64,000 nt of DNA from Ga0077555 sp050250755 (GTDB taxonomy: Bacteria > Pseudomonadota > Alphaproteobacteria > Rhizobiales > Hyphomicrobiaceae), in assembly GCA_050250755.1 (NCBI GenBank), contig JBFWOB010000011.1, positions 71,530 to 135,529 on the forward strand. The letters run 5' to 3'. The notes beneath the pieces were generated by a model that was not told where the DNA came from, searched no databases, and saw nothing but the letters and a program-made list of their open reading frames with translations. Positions 17,700 through 26,170 of this stretch are shown one piece after another (the first letter of the stretch is position 1; each line of letters starts with the position of its first letter). A program made the translations under genes and the position numbers.

Positions 17700-18608
17700 T
17701 CAATTTCGGTCCGCGAGAAAGGCGTCCAACTCTTCCGCGGTGGGCAGGCCAGCGCGGCTGCCAAGCCGCGTGCACTTCATAGCCGCGACTGCTGCAGCTC
17801 GGCGTGCGCATTCGGCCGTGTTGCGGCCTTCCATCAGAGCGACTGTGAAGGCTCCGTGAAAAGCGTCGCCTGCGCCCGTGGTATCAACCGCGTCGACGCC
17901 GAAAGCGGGCTGAGCTCCGCGCATACCGTTCGCCTCGAGCCAGAGGTAGCCGTCTCGACCGAGCGTCACGCCAGCGTAACGGGGGCCGAATTTCAGCACC
18001 GCGTCGAGGCGGGTTGCATCGTCTCCGTCTTTCGTGAACTCGCGCAGAGCCGGCGCGGAGAATATAGCGTAATCCGCAAGCTCCAGAAGCTCGGGCAACG
18101 CCTCACGCGCGCCGAGATCGGCGTCAAGAATCGTGGTGATGCCGGACTTACGCGCATGCTCAAAAGTGACGCGTGTCGCTTCCAGCCAGCGAAGATCCGC
18201 CATGACGGCGGCTGCCTGGGATATGCGTTCGAGTGGAAGCCAACTCGTGCCGGTCGGCATTGTCGTGTCGCGCATGCCGACGATGAGGCGCTCGCCGTGA
18301 TCATCAACAATGATGGTAGAGGTCGAAGACCGAGCTTCCTCGAAACTTTGAATGCCGCGTATGTCGACTCGCTCGACCTTCAGACCCGCCTTGATGATGG
18401 CGGCTGCGTTGTCGTCGCCGACGCGGCTCCAGAGTTCCACCTTGGCCCCAAGCCGCGAGGCAGCAACGGCCGCGTTCGCAGCCATGCCACCACCCACCTC
18501 GATCGACTCGATGGCGCGCACCTTGGTCGGCTCGCGCGGGAAGGCCTCGACGCGATAGACGCGGTCAAGGGCTGCGTGGCCGACCATGATCAGGTGCTTT
18601 GCTGGCAT
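17700..18608 (-). CDS. PfkB (ribokinase) family sugar kinase
   Basis: A 302-residue ATP-dependent kinase. The N-terminal GGGMAANAAVAASRLG block binds the sugar, and DTTGAGDAFHGAF carries the anion hole and catalytic base Asp248. The substrate is not determined. It lies upstream of kdsD with a 184-base gap, so shared transcription is possible but not shown. The ATG is the family-like start; the open frame extends further with basic low-quality sequence. Confidence 0.88.
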   Translation of the reverse strand: MPAKHLIMVGHAALDRVYRVEAFPREPTKVRAIESIEVGGGMAANAAVAASRLGAKVELWSRVGDDNAAAIIKAGLKVERVDIRGIQSFEEARSSTSTIIVDDHGERLIVGMRDTTMPTGTSWLPLERISQAAAVMADLRWLEATRVTFEHARKSGITTILDADLGAREALPELLELADYAIFSAPALREFTKDGDDATRLDAVLKFGPRYAGVTLGRDGYLWLEANGMRGAQPAFGVDAVDTTGAGDAFHGAFTVALMEGRNTAECARRAAAVAAMKCTRLGSRAGLPTAEELDAFLADRN

Positions 18609-18875
18609 CAACGTTCCAGTGCTGCTGGCCTGCGACCCGCGGGCGATCCTCGAATTGAGCGGACTGTCGTGGTTTCGCCGGAGTCGGGCAAGCACTTTTA
18701 CTGCGCATTGGTCGATGGCTATACGGCGTGGCTCATGCGGTTCGTGGCTCCATGGCGGACGTGGTTACCGGCTCCATCTGCATACAGGGTCATTGGGCCG
18801 AAGCTTGATCGCTTTTTTAGGGCGTCGAGAGCGGCAATCTTTCCAAAGTGAGCGCAACGGGGTGGCCGCGATTGG

Positions 18876-19217
18876 GCAGGCACCGCCTACGGTCGATATG
18901 ACGATCTATTTCGATTTCAACTCGGCAAAAATCAATCCAACAGCGGTGCCTACGCGTATCGAGCTTGGCGAAGCATTGACCACGGATGCACTCAGGGATA
19001 CTCGCTCTCGGCTGACGGGCGTACGGATGCAAAAAGGCAGCAACGTCTATAATCTGAAACTGTCACAGACGCGGGTGGACGCGATACGATCTTTCCCCGG
19101 AGTGGACGAGCGGAGGCTGCTTTTGACCGGCGACGGTGGAGAAACGGCTGAAAAATGGAGCGGATCCCAGTACGGGCGAAAACCGCTGGGTGAAAGGCCG
19201 TGAATTTCGGCGAGTAA
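18876..19217 (+). pseudogene. Decayed OmpA C-terminal (peptidoglycan-binding) domain gene
   Basis: The main frame reads TIYFDFNSAKINP, later KGSNVYNLKLSQ and GVDERRLL, the strands of an OmpA-like domain. The expected GHTDAKG is broken: after a missing base, TDAK (19023-19034) is in another frame, and an extra A in the run after it restores the main frame. Near 19138 one extra G shifts the rest, after which RLKNGADPSTGENRWVK is read one frame over, and one more base shift is needed to reach VNFGE and its stop at 19215-19217. At least four indels in about 200 bases mean a pseudogene, unless the sequence is faulty. The 5' end is uncertain. Confidence 0.7.
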
Positions 19218-19287
19218 TGCCTATGCTCGACGTCATATGCGGCTACCCGCGCTACAACATCGGGGCGCAACCCGGAGGCTATCGGCA

Positions 19288-20436
19288 ATGAGCTCTCCAG
19301 AACGCATCCTCACCACACACGTGGGCAGTTTGCCGCGATCGGAGATGGTGAGTGATGTGGTCGAGGCGGAAGAGGCGGGGACGCCGGTTCCGGCCGAGCT
19401 ATTCGATGCGGTAATCACGGAAGCGATCGATGTCGAGGTGGATCGGCAGAAGCGGATTGGCATCGATATCGTCTCTGATGGCGAATTCTCGAAGCTCACA
19501 TATGCGAGCTATATTCAGCATCGGCTAACCGGCTTTTCGGGTGACAGCCCGCTGGTGACGCCGGCTGATCTCGACGAATTTCCGGGTGCGGCGGCGTCGG
19601 CCGAGACGCGACGTCGACGATCGCATCGGTTTCATCGACCGACGTGCACCGGGCCTGTCACCATGCGGACGCGGGAGCCGCTCGATGCGGACATCCGGCG
19701 AATGCAGGCGGCGGTCGAGAAGCACAGGCCGCATGGCGCCTTTCTGACGGCAGCCTCGCCGGGACTGATCGCGATCTTCCATCCGAACCGTTATTATCCG
19801 ACGCATATGGCCTACCTCGAGGCGCTCGGTAGGGCTATGCGCGTCGAGTACGAGGCCATCGTTGCGGCAGGCTTCGACCTGCAGATCGATTGTCCCGACT
19901 TGGCAATGGGGCGGCATACCATCTTCAAGCACGCGAGTGATGCCGCCTTCCTCAACCACGCCGAGGAACAAATCGAGGCGCTCAATCACGCGCTGGCCGG
20001 GTTGCCGCCTGAAAGGCTCCGGATGTACGTCTCGTGGGGCAACTACGAGGGACCGCATACGCACGACATTGCTTTCGAGAAGATCCTGCGGGTGATCCTG
20101 AAGGGGCGGCCGCGGCAGATCGTTATCGAGGCGGCGACGCCGACTCATCAGCACGACTGGCGGGTGTTCGAGCGGATTCGGCTGCCTGATGACAAGGTCC
20201 TGGTGCCCGGGGTGATCGACGTGACCAACAATTACGTCGAGCCTCCGGAGGTGGTGGCAGATCGGCTCGAGCGATATGCGAATGTCGTGGGGCGCGACCG
20301 TATCGTTGCGTCGACGGACTCTGGTTTCGCCGCTTTTGCGGGTGATCGCATGGTCGATCCGAAAGTGGCGTTTGCTAAACTCGAGAGTCTCGTGCGAGGC
20401 GCCGAGCTTGCGACGCGGCAGCTTTGGAAGCGCTAG
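19288..20436 (+). CDS. Cobalamin-independent methionine synthase II-like (MetE C-terminal fold) protein
   Basis: A 382-residue TIM-barrel protein of the MetE C-terminal / epoxyalkane:CoM transferase superfamily: THVGSLPRS near the start, SDGEFSK, HTIFKHASD and a late STDSGFAAF. The strand that normally reads H-x-C-W-G-N here has Tyr247 and Ser249 (MYVSWGNYEGPHTHD), so the usual zinc ligands seem absent and homocysteine methylation is doubtful. GGAGG precedes the ATG by nine bases. It stands alone between a decayed OmpA-like gene and a Crp/Fnr regulator. Confidence 0.8.
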   Translation: MSSPERILTTHVGSLPRSEMVSDVVEAEEAGTPVPAELFDAVITEAIDVEVDRQKRIGIDIVSDGEFSKLTYASYIQHRLTGFSGDSPLVTPADLDEFPGAAASAETRRRRSHRFHRPTCTGPVTMRTREPLDADIRRMQAAVEKHRPHGAFLTAASPGLIAIFHPNRYYPTHMAYLEALGRAMRVEYEAIVAAGFDLQIDCPDLAMGRHTIFKHASDAAFLNHAEEQIEALNHALAGLPPERLRMYVSWGNYEGPHTHDIAFEKILRVILKGRPRQIVIEAATPTHQHDWRVFERIRLPDDKVLVPGVIDVTNNYVEPPEVVADRLERYANVVGRDRIVASTDSGFAAFAGDRMVDPKVAFAKLESLVRGAELATRQLWKR

Positions 20437-20451
20437 AATGCTTGGCCTCTC

Positions 20452-20478
20452 TTGGCCTCAAAGGTTGCGCCGTATAAT
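20452..20478 (+). promoter_or_regulatory. Possible promoter of the Crp/Fnr gene
   Basis: A perfect -10 TATAAT at 20473-20478, with TTGGCC at 20452-20457 as a poor -35 at 15-base spacing. The sequence CTTGGCCTCT/CTTGGCCTCA is tandemly repeated over the -35 region (20441-20460). It is about 70 bases from the start codon. Confidence 0.4.
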
Positions 20479-20546
20479 AGCGTGTTTGGTGTGTACGGGT
20501 GTCGGGCATCGTCACGTGTCGACGCGGCCTACGTAGGAGCGCGAGT

Positions 20547-21326
20547 GTGGCCACGAAGAGTTCTGGGGGGTCCTTGGTCGACGAGGACAAGCAAACTATA
20601 ACAACGCCATGTACGAAGTGTCCGATACGTACACTTGGGACGTTCCGTGAATTCACACCCGAGGAGTTGGCATTCGTTCAAAAATTCAAGGTCGGCGAGT
20701 TGATGGTCAAGGCCGGCTCGCATGTCTTTCTCGAAGGGCATGATAGTGCGCACCTGTTCTCGGTGCTGCATGGGTGGGTATTGCGATACAAGGTTCTGGA
20801 GAGCGGGAGGCGGCAGGTTCTCAATTTCGCCGTGCGGGGCGATTTTCTCGGTCTTCAGAGTGTGATCTTCGACAAGATGTTACACTCGGCACAGGCGCTC
20901 AGCGATGTGCGGCTATGCGTGTTTTCGCGCGAACGCGTTTGGGAGCTCTATGAAAGGCATGCAGGGCTAGCCTTCGACATGACGTGGATCGCGTCGCGTG
21001 AAGAGTCCATGATTGCCGATCATCTCGTCGCGGTGGGTCAGCAGCCCGCATTGCAGCGGATTGCATATATCCTGCTCTGCATCTTTGATCGCGCGCGCCG
21101 GGCCGGAATGCTGCAGGGAAGACGGCTCAATATCCCGATAACCCAGGAGCATATTGCAGATACGATGGGTCTTTCCGTCGTGCATACGAATAAGAGCATC
21201 CGGACGCTCAGAGAGCGAGGTCTCATCGATTGGCGCCGAAATACCTTGACGCTGCTCGATGACGTGAAACTCGCAGAACTCGCAAGTTTCACGTCTACGG
21301 AGCAAAGGGTTCGTCCCTTTATTTGA
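20547..21326 (+). CDS. Crp/Fnr family transcriptional regulator
   Basis: A 259-residue regulator with a cyclic-nucleotide-binding-like beta-roll (about 45-150) and a C-terminal winged HTH with ITQEHIADTMGLSVVHTNKSI as recognition region. Cys22 and Cys25 in CTKCP resemble part of the FNR cysteine cluster, but no further N-terminal cysteines complete a 4Fe-4S site, so oxygen sensing of FNR type is not supported. The GTG start has AGGAG seven bases upstream. Targets are unknown. Confidence 0.85.
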   Translation: MATKSSGGSLVDEDKQTITTPCTKCPIRTLGTFREFTPEELAFVQKFKVGELMVKAGSHVFLEGHDSAHLFSVLHGWVLRYKVLESGRRQVLNFAVRGDFLGLQSVIFDKMLHSAQALSDVRLCVFSRERVWELYERHAGLAFDMTWIASREESMIADHLVAVGQQPALQRIAYILLCIFDRARRAGMLQGRRLNIPITQEHIADTMGLSVVHTNKSIRTLRERGLIDWRRNTLTLLDDVKLAELASFTSTEQRVRPFI

Positions 21327-21376
21327 GAAGCGGCGACGCTGCCAGTCGCGTAGCGTCTGAAAACCGTTCCGTTATC

Positions 21377-21526
21377 TTATTGGGCGTCGCTGTTGGTGCG
21401 TGGCGCCCGGTCCGGTGATACGCATTTTGCAATTGTCGCACGGAGCGTGTCGCTTTCAAGCGTGACAAACACCATTACCGTCGCGAGCGGCAAAAACATC
21501 AAAGATAAAAGCCAAATCGTACTCAT
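21377..21526 (-). CDS. Possible small membrane protein
   Basis: A 49-residue frame beginning MSTIWLLSLMFLPLATVMVF, one hydrophobic helix followed by a short polar tail. The ribosome-binding site is weak (GAG four bases before the ATG). Nothing else is coded here, and the amino-acid pattern is that of a real transmembrane peptide, but no family is recognised. Confidence 0.4.
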   Translation of the reverse strand: MSTIWLLSLMFLPLATVMVFVTLESDTLRATIAKCVSPDRAPRTNSDAQ

Positions 21527-21675
21527 GTTACTCAATAGCTTCTGGGTCCAGACGCACGGACCGAAGCCATCCCTTGTAAGAGCAGTTGGAGCCCGAACGT
21601 AGACACCATTGGATGTCCACGTCCGGGTGCGGTAAGAGGCCATCGAGAGGAAACACCGGCCTCCTGCCGCTGCGT

Positions 21676-21873
21676 TCAGCTATTCTTCAGCCACGTATCC
21701 ACTTCACTGCGGGCCTTATCTTTCGCGTAGCCGTAACGACGCTGAAGATGGCCTTCGAGTTCTTCGCGTTTGCCGTTGATCTGATCGAGCTCATCATCGG
21801 TAAGCTCGCCCCACTGTTGCTTTACCTTGCCCTTGAATTCTTTCCAGCCGCCTTCAATGCGATCCCAGTTCAT
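21676..21873 (-). CDS. CsbD family stress protein
   Basis: A 65-residue hydrophilic CsbD-like protein (MNWDRIEGGWKEFKGKVKQQ, WGELTDDEL motif). CsbD proteins are general-stress-induced and of unknown mechanism. Three ATG codons stand in a row directly after AAGGAG; the third gives normal six-base spacing and is used here. A GGAAC-N16-CGTT element 68 bases upstream matches the EcfG promoter, which fits a stress role. A second csbD gene lies at 33081. Confidence 0.85.
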   Translation of the reverse strand: MNWDRIEGGWKEFKGKVKQQWGELTDDELDQINGKREELEGHLQRRYGYAKDKARSEVDTWLKNS

Positions 21874-21889
21874 CATCATCTCCTTTAGT

Positions 21890-21926
21890 TTTAAGGGTGT
21901 TCGTCAGCTTTAAGGGTGTGTTCGTC
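21890..21926. repeat. Direct repeat in the csbD leader
   Basis: TTTAAGGGTGTTCGTC (21890-21905) is repeated as TTTAAGGGTGTGTTCGTC (21909-21926), differing by a two-base insertion. It lies between the EcfG-type promoter and the csbD start, so it would be in the 5' untranslated region. Confidence 0.6.
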
Positions 21927-21940
21927 CCTCGCCGCAATAA

Positions 21941-21965
21941 AACGTCTACGCGGCGCGCGGGTTCC
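21941..21965 (-). promoter_or_regulatory. EcfG-type general stress promoter of csbD
   Basis: On the minus strand GGAAC (complement of 21961-21965), 16 bases, CGTT (complement of 21941-21944). This is the consensus of the alphaproteobacterial general stress sigma factor EcfG. It faces the csbD gene. Confidence 0.65.
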
Positions 21966-22187
21966 TGGGCCTTGTGCAAGCAATGTTCTGCTGAGGGGAG
22001 GACATGCGGAGCTGCAGACTATTTTTCTGCGCCCAAATCGAGCTTTTATGAGTGTTCCAAAGAATTTGGAGAGTGATTGGCTGGTTTGTTTCTTCGGCAG
22101 GTCGGAACGAAAGTCGTGGAGGGAATGTTCTGTCGGATGAGCGCCACGGGGCGTCTCTCTGTTTCAATATTCCCCAGGAGAACGACA

Positions 22188-22607
22188 GTGAAAATTGCGC
22201 TTCCTCTTACGCTCGCCGTTACGCTCGTGAGCTCGGTGGCGATCGCCCAGACAACAACCACACCGACTACGCCGTCTCCGACCACACCCCCCGTCACGAC
22301 GCCGGCGCCCTCTGTGCAGCCCGTCGCTCCGGCGGAAGGTGTGACAATGACCGACGAGCAAGCGAAGGCGTGGATCGACAAGACCGTTTACAGCAGCGAC
22401 GATAAGAATGTCGGCGAGGTTGCTGAACTGCGTAGAGATAGCTCGGGCAAGGTTACCGAGATGCATGCCGACGTCGGCGGTTTCCTTGGTCTCGGTGAAA
22501 CGCGGGTGTCGCTGACGCCCACTCAATTCAAATTCGGCGACGATCGCGTTGTCCTCAACATGACCAGCGATCAAGTAAAAGCGCTGCCAAAGATGGAGAA
22601 GAAATAA
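22188..22607 (+). CDS. Exported PRC-barrel-like protein
   Basis: A 139-residue protein with a signal peptide (residues 1-20, ending SSVAIAQ), a Thr/Pro-rich linker (about 21-50) and a PRC-barrel-like domain with DDKNVGEVAELRRD and FLGLGETRVSLTP. The GTG start is preceded by AGGAGA at ideal spacing. Such proteins are periplasmic in many alphaproteobacteria, with unknown role. A GGAAC-N17-TGTT at 22104-22129 is one base from an EcfG promoter. Confidence 0.75.
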   Translation: MKIALPLTLAVTLVSSVAIAQTTTTPTTPSPTTPPVTTPAPSVQPVAPAEGVTMTDEQAKAWIDKTVYSSDDKNVGEVAELRRDSSGKVTEMHADVGGFLGLGETRVSLTPTQFKFGDDRVVLNMTSDQVKALPKMEKK

Positions 22608-22629
22608 CGTCTTCTTCCAGGACAGAGTT

Positions 22630-22661
22630 CCGAGGGCGGCCTGATTACAGGCCGCCCTCGG
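22630..22661. terminator. Bidirectional hairpin between convergent genes
   Basis: CCGAGGGCGGCCT - loop GATTAC - AGGCCGCCCTCGG: a perfect 13-bp stem between the PRC-barrel gene (+) and the secreted protein gene (-). T-tracts are poor on both sides. Confidence 0.65.
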
Positions 22662-22696
22662 ATTGCGAACGCGAGGCTTCGCGTGGACCTAAATTG

Positions 22697-23059
22697 CTAT
22701 TCGGCGCGTGCGACGGTCGTTTGCGATCCGGTTTTGCTCAAGACGCACGGAATATCGGTCGGCATCCATGACACGTTGTTGAGCAGAAGATCGCAACGCG
22801 CCAGCACGATGCCGACAGGGGTCGACATGCAGACCGTTTCGCCGAGATGATACGTTTTCCCCTGGGCACGACACAGGCATGGAATGGTGCGTCCCGATCC
22901 ATCGATTACGCCGCGGTACGGAGATGTGGGATACGCTGGCTGATCAACCAATGATCCCGGAGGCAACCGCTCTTGGCCAAGTGCGGCCACCGGAGCGAGC
23001 GCCCACACAAGGCTGATCGCCGCCGCCCAAGAAACCCGGTCATGTCGCCGTGTCTCCAT
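22697..23059 (-). CDS. Secreted small cysteine-containing protein
   Basis: A 120-residue protein with a signal peptide (residues 1-28, AAAISLVWALAPVAALGQ) and a mature part with four cysteines (CLC, C in ETVCMST, ARCDL) and a conserved-looking NNVSW sequence followed by a last Cys in IPC. I recall similar uncharacterised exported proteins in Hyphomicrobiales but cannot name a function. It is convergent with the PRC-barrel gene. Confidence 0.7.
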   Translation of the reverse strand: METRRHDRVSWAAAISLVWALAPVAALGQERLPPGSLVDQPAYPTSPYRGVIDGSGRTIPCLCRAQGKTYHLGETVCMSTPVGIVLARCDLLLNNVSWMPTDIPCVLSKTGSQTTVARAE

Positions 23060-23138
23060 GACCGGAGGCTACTGCCGCGTGCGCGTCAGCGCTACGACGA
23101 AAAATCGACTTGGCGAGAATGCTCGCGACAGGAGGGTG

Positions 23139-23525
23139 TCATCCCTTCGGGGGCTCAGCCAGGCTGTCGAGAACGCCCTTGGCCACACGCACGGCCTCCA
23201 GCGTCGCCGGGAAACCTGCATAGCAGCCGGTATGGATCAGCGCCTCGCGAATCTCATCTGGGGTACAGCCGTTGTTGACGGCCCCGCGCACATGCACCGA
23301 AAGCTCATGCGACCGACCGAGGGCGGCAAGGATGCCCATTGTGATCAGGCTCCGCTCTTTGCGCGTCAGGCCCGGCCGCGTCCAGAAGGCGCCCCAGCCG
23401 ATTTCAGTCACCATATCCTGTACGGGTTTCGTGAAGTCGTCGGCAGCGGCCATTGAGCGAGCGACGTGCGCTTCGCCGAGCACTTCCTTCCTCAGCTTGA
23501 GACCTTTATCGAAGTTATCGGACAT
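23139..23525 (-). CDS. Carboxymuconolactone decarboxylase family protein
   Basis: A 128-residue single-domain CMD/AhpD-like protein resembling 4-carboxymuconolactone decarboxylase (PcaC): FWTRPGLTRKERSLITMGILA, LSVHVRGA and EIREALIHTGCYAGFP. PcaC acts in protocatechuate degradation, but no other pca genes are present, so the exact substrate is open. The AhpD-type C-x-x-C pair is absent. The ATG has AAGGAA seven bases upstream. Divergent from rnr. Confidence 0.85.
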   Translation of the reverse strand: MSDNFDKGLKLRKEVLGEAHVARSMAAADDFTKPVQDMVTEIGWGAFWTRPGLTRKERSLITMGILAALGRSHELSVHVRGAVNNGCTPDEIREALIHTGCYAGFPATLEAVRVAKGVLDSLAEPPKG

Positions 23526-23674
23526 GGCCGCGTTCCTTTGTGTGGCTGTTATGACATCGCGGCGAAGAAAGCAGACTTCGTTCCGCCCGCCAACCATGCC
23601 GCGGCGGGACGTGGATGTGGGGCAGTCGGAGCGCCCCCTGTCACGAGCCAACGGTTCCTGTTATTGATCCGCGT

Positions 23675-25981
23675 ATGGCAAAGCCGAAAAAAGCCGCACC
23701 CAGGCCGTCGCGCAAATCCGCAACCTCGCCCGACCGGGCCGGCGGGCTGCCGAGCCGTGAGGAGGTGCTTCAATTCCTCCAGCAGGCGCAGGGGAAGGTC
23801 GGCAAGCGCGAGATCGCCAAGGCGTTTGGGATCAAGGGCGGCGATCGCGTCGAGCTGAAGGCGCTGCTCGCCGATATGGCCGCCGATGGAGAGCTGGTTG
23901 GCAATCGCAAAACGCTGAAGCGACACGGGCACATCCCGCCGGTAGCCGTGATCGAGATCATCGACCGTGACAACGAAGGCGATCTGATCGCGCAGCCGGT
24001 CGCGTGGGAGGAGGACGCCGGATCACGGCCTCGGATACTTGTGCTGCCGAACAAGGGGCGGCAACGCGGTTCAGACGAGAGCGTCGGCGTTGGCGACCGT
24101 ATCCTGGCGCGCGTCGAGCGGCTCGAGACGGCCGATGTGCACGGTTACAAGTATGAGGCCGAGCTGATCAAGAAGCTGCCGCGTGAGAAGCGCAGGCTGC
24201 TCGGCATTTTTCGCTCCCGCGCACGCGGCGGCGGCAACATCGAGCCAATCGATCGACGCGATTTGAAAACCTGGCCGGTACGGGAAGGTGCGGAGGGTGA
24301 CGCCCGCGATGGCGATCTGGTGCGCTTCGACATCCTGAGCCGCCACAGCGGTGGCGTCCCTGATGCACGCGTGGCGGAGACGCTGGGAAATCCCGCCGAC
24401 CAACGCCAGATCAGCCTCATCGCCGTGCATGCCCATGGCATCCCCGACGAGTTCCCGGATGTCGTTCTGCGTGAGGTCGAGCATCTTCCGGAATTGACGA
24501 ACGAAGGTCGTGCGGACCTGACGGGCATTCCTCTGCTGACCATCGATCCGCGCGATGCGCGCGACCACGATGACGCTGTTGCGGCGGTGCCCGATACCGA
24601 TCCCCGCAACGAGGGCGGGTTCATCGTCACCGTCGCGATTGCCGACGTGGCGTACTACGTACGCCCGGGCACGCGCCTCGATCGCGAGGCCGAGTTGCGC
24701 GGAAACTCGGTCTATTTCCCCGATCGCGTCGTCCCGATGCTTCCCGAGCGCATCTCGAACGACCTGTGCTCGCTGCGCGAGGGCGAATTGCGGCCGTGCA
24801 TGGCGGTGACCATGGTGATCGATCGCAACGGCATGAAGCGCCGCCATCAGTTCAGGCGCGGCCTCATGCGGTCCGCTGCGAAGCTTTCCTATGAGGATGC
24901 GCAAGTCGCGTTCGACGGCAAGCCCGGTGAGAAAGCGCAGACTTTGATGGCAAGCGCGCTCGAACCACTTTGGGCGGCTTACCAGGCTTTGAAGCGAGCC
25001 CGCGAGGCGCGCGCGCCGCTCGACTTGGATTTGCCCGAGCGTAAGATCATCATGGATGCCGAGGGTCGCGTCGCGCGGATTGTGGTTCCTGAGCGCCTTG
25101 AAGCCCATCGCCTCATCGAGGAAATGATGATTCAGGCCAACGTCGCCGCGGCCGAAACGCTAGAGCAGCACAACGCGCCCTGCGTCTATCGCATCCACGA
25201 CAAGCCATCGAAGGAGAAGCTCGCCAATCTCGCGCGGTTTCTCGAAACGCTCGACATCAAGCTGCCGAAGGGCGAGGGCCTGAAGCCGTCCGACTTCAAT
25301 CGGATTCTGGAACGGGCGAAGGCGCTTCCCGTCACCGATCTCGTCAACGAGGTGGTGCTGCGCTCGCAGGCACAGGCAGAGTATGCGACGGCGAACATCG
25401 GCCACTTCGGCCTTCATCTGCAGCGATACGCGCACTTCACGTCGCCCATCCGGCGCTATGCCGATCTTCTGGTGCATAGGTCTCTAATCCGCGCGCTCAA
25501 GTTCGGAACCGATGGCTTGCGCAAGGAGGACGAGCCGCGCCTGAGCGACGTGGCAAAGTCCATCTCGGAAGCCGAGCGTCGCGCAATGTCCGCCGAGCGC
25601 GAGACCTCCGACCGCCTGCTCGCCGCCCATCTGGCCGATCGTGCGGGTGCCGATTTCCCAGCGCGGATTTCGGGCGTCACACGCTCCGGTCTTTTCGTGC
25701 GGCTGAAAGAGACCGGCGCCGACGGCTTCGTCCCGATCTCGACCATCGGACGCGACTTCTGGCATCACGACGAGGACTTGCACGCCCTCATCGGCGAGCG
25801 CACTGGCCTCGGGTTCAGGCTTGGTGACATGGTGGAGGTGCGGCTGGTCGAGGCGGTCCCAACGGCTGGCGCATTGCGGTTCGAGATCCTGACGGAAGGC
25901 CGCCGCATCGATGGCGCCACGCGTTCCCGTCGGCCTGGCCGCGGCCGTACGCCCGGACGGTTGCGTGGCCGGCGACGCTAA
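23675..25981 (+). CDS. rnr: Ribonuclease R
   Basis: Processive 3'-5' exoribonuclease that degrades structured RNA. The 768-residue protein has an N-terminal HTH/Lys-rich segment, cold-shock-like domains, the RNB catalytic domain with the acidic cluster TIDPRDARDHDDA at about 290-302, and a C-terminal S1 domain (about 650-740) ahead of an Arg/Gly-rich tail. The length and Lys/Arg-rich ends favour RNase R over RNase II. No clear ribosome-binding site; the ATG was chosen by family fit. Confidence 0.93.
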   Translation: MAKPKKAAPRPSRKSATSPDRAGGLPSREEVLQFLQQAQGKVGKREIAKAFGIKGGDRVELKALLADMAADGELVGNRKTLKRHGHIPPVAVIEIIDRDNEGDLIAQPVAWEEDAGSRPRILVLPNKGRQRGSDESVGVGDRILARVERLETADVHGYKYEAELIKKLPREKRRLLGIFRSRARGGGNIEPIDRRDLKTWPVREGAEGDARDGDLVRFDILSRHSGGVPDARVAETLGNPADQRQISLIAVHAHGIPDEFPDVVLREVEHLPELTNEGRADLTGIPLLTIDPRDARDHDDAVAAVPDTDPRNEGGFIVTVAIADVAYYVRPGTRLDREAELRGNSVYFPDRVVPMLPERISNDLCSLREGELRPCMAVTMVIDRNGMKRRHQFRRGLMRSAAKLSYEDAQVAFDGKPGEKAQTLMASALEPLWAAYQALKRAREARAPLDLDLPERKIIMDAEGRVARIVVPERLEAHRLIEEMMIQANVAAAETLEQHNAPCVYRIHDKPSKEKLANLARFLETLDIKLPKGEGLKPSDFNRILERAKALPVTDLVNEVVLRSQAQAEYATANIGHFGLHLQRYAHFTSPIRRYADLLVHRSLIRALKFGTDGLRKEDEPRLSDVAKSISEAERRAMSAERETSDRLLAAHLADRAGADFPARISGVTRSGLFVRLKETGADGFVPISTIGRDFWHHDEDLHALIGERTGLGFRLGDMVEVRLVEAVPTAGALRFEILTEGRRIDGATRSRRPGRGRTPGRLRGRRR

Positions 25982-26079
25982 GCTCCGCCCGACCGACACG
26001 AAATAAACCCAACGATGCAATCGCGCCCGCTTGCACGATCTCGTCGCTGATGATCGCATTACCAATTTGTATGGCATCG

Positions 26080-26138
26080 GCCACGTTCCCGTAACGTGGC
26101 GCTCCCCACATATGGCTCATAGACGCTTCGATATGAGC
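26080..26138. repeat. Two inverted repeats between rnr and degP
   Basis: GCCACGTT-CCCGT-AACGTGGC (26080-26100, perfect 8-bp stem) and GCTCATA-N10-TATGAGC (26115-26138, perfect 7-bp arms), the second ending 32 bases before the degP start. Neither is followed by a T-tract, so regulator sites are as likely as a terminator. Confidence 0.5.
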
Positions 26139-26170
26139 TGGAGCGCCAATCGGAGAACGGAGCCAAGCAA

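Noticed and set aside
17664..18851. 395-residue plus-strand open frame across the PfkB kinase
   Set aside because: Antisense shadow; the kinase motifs on the other strand are complete.
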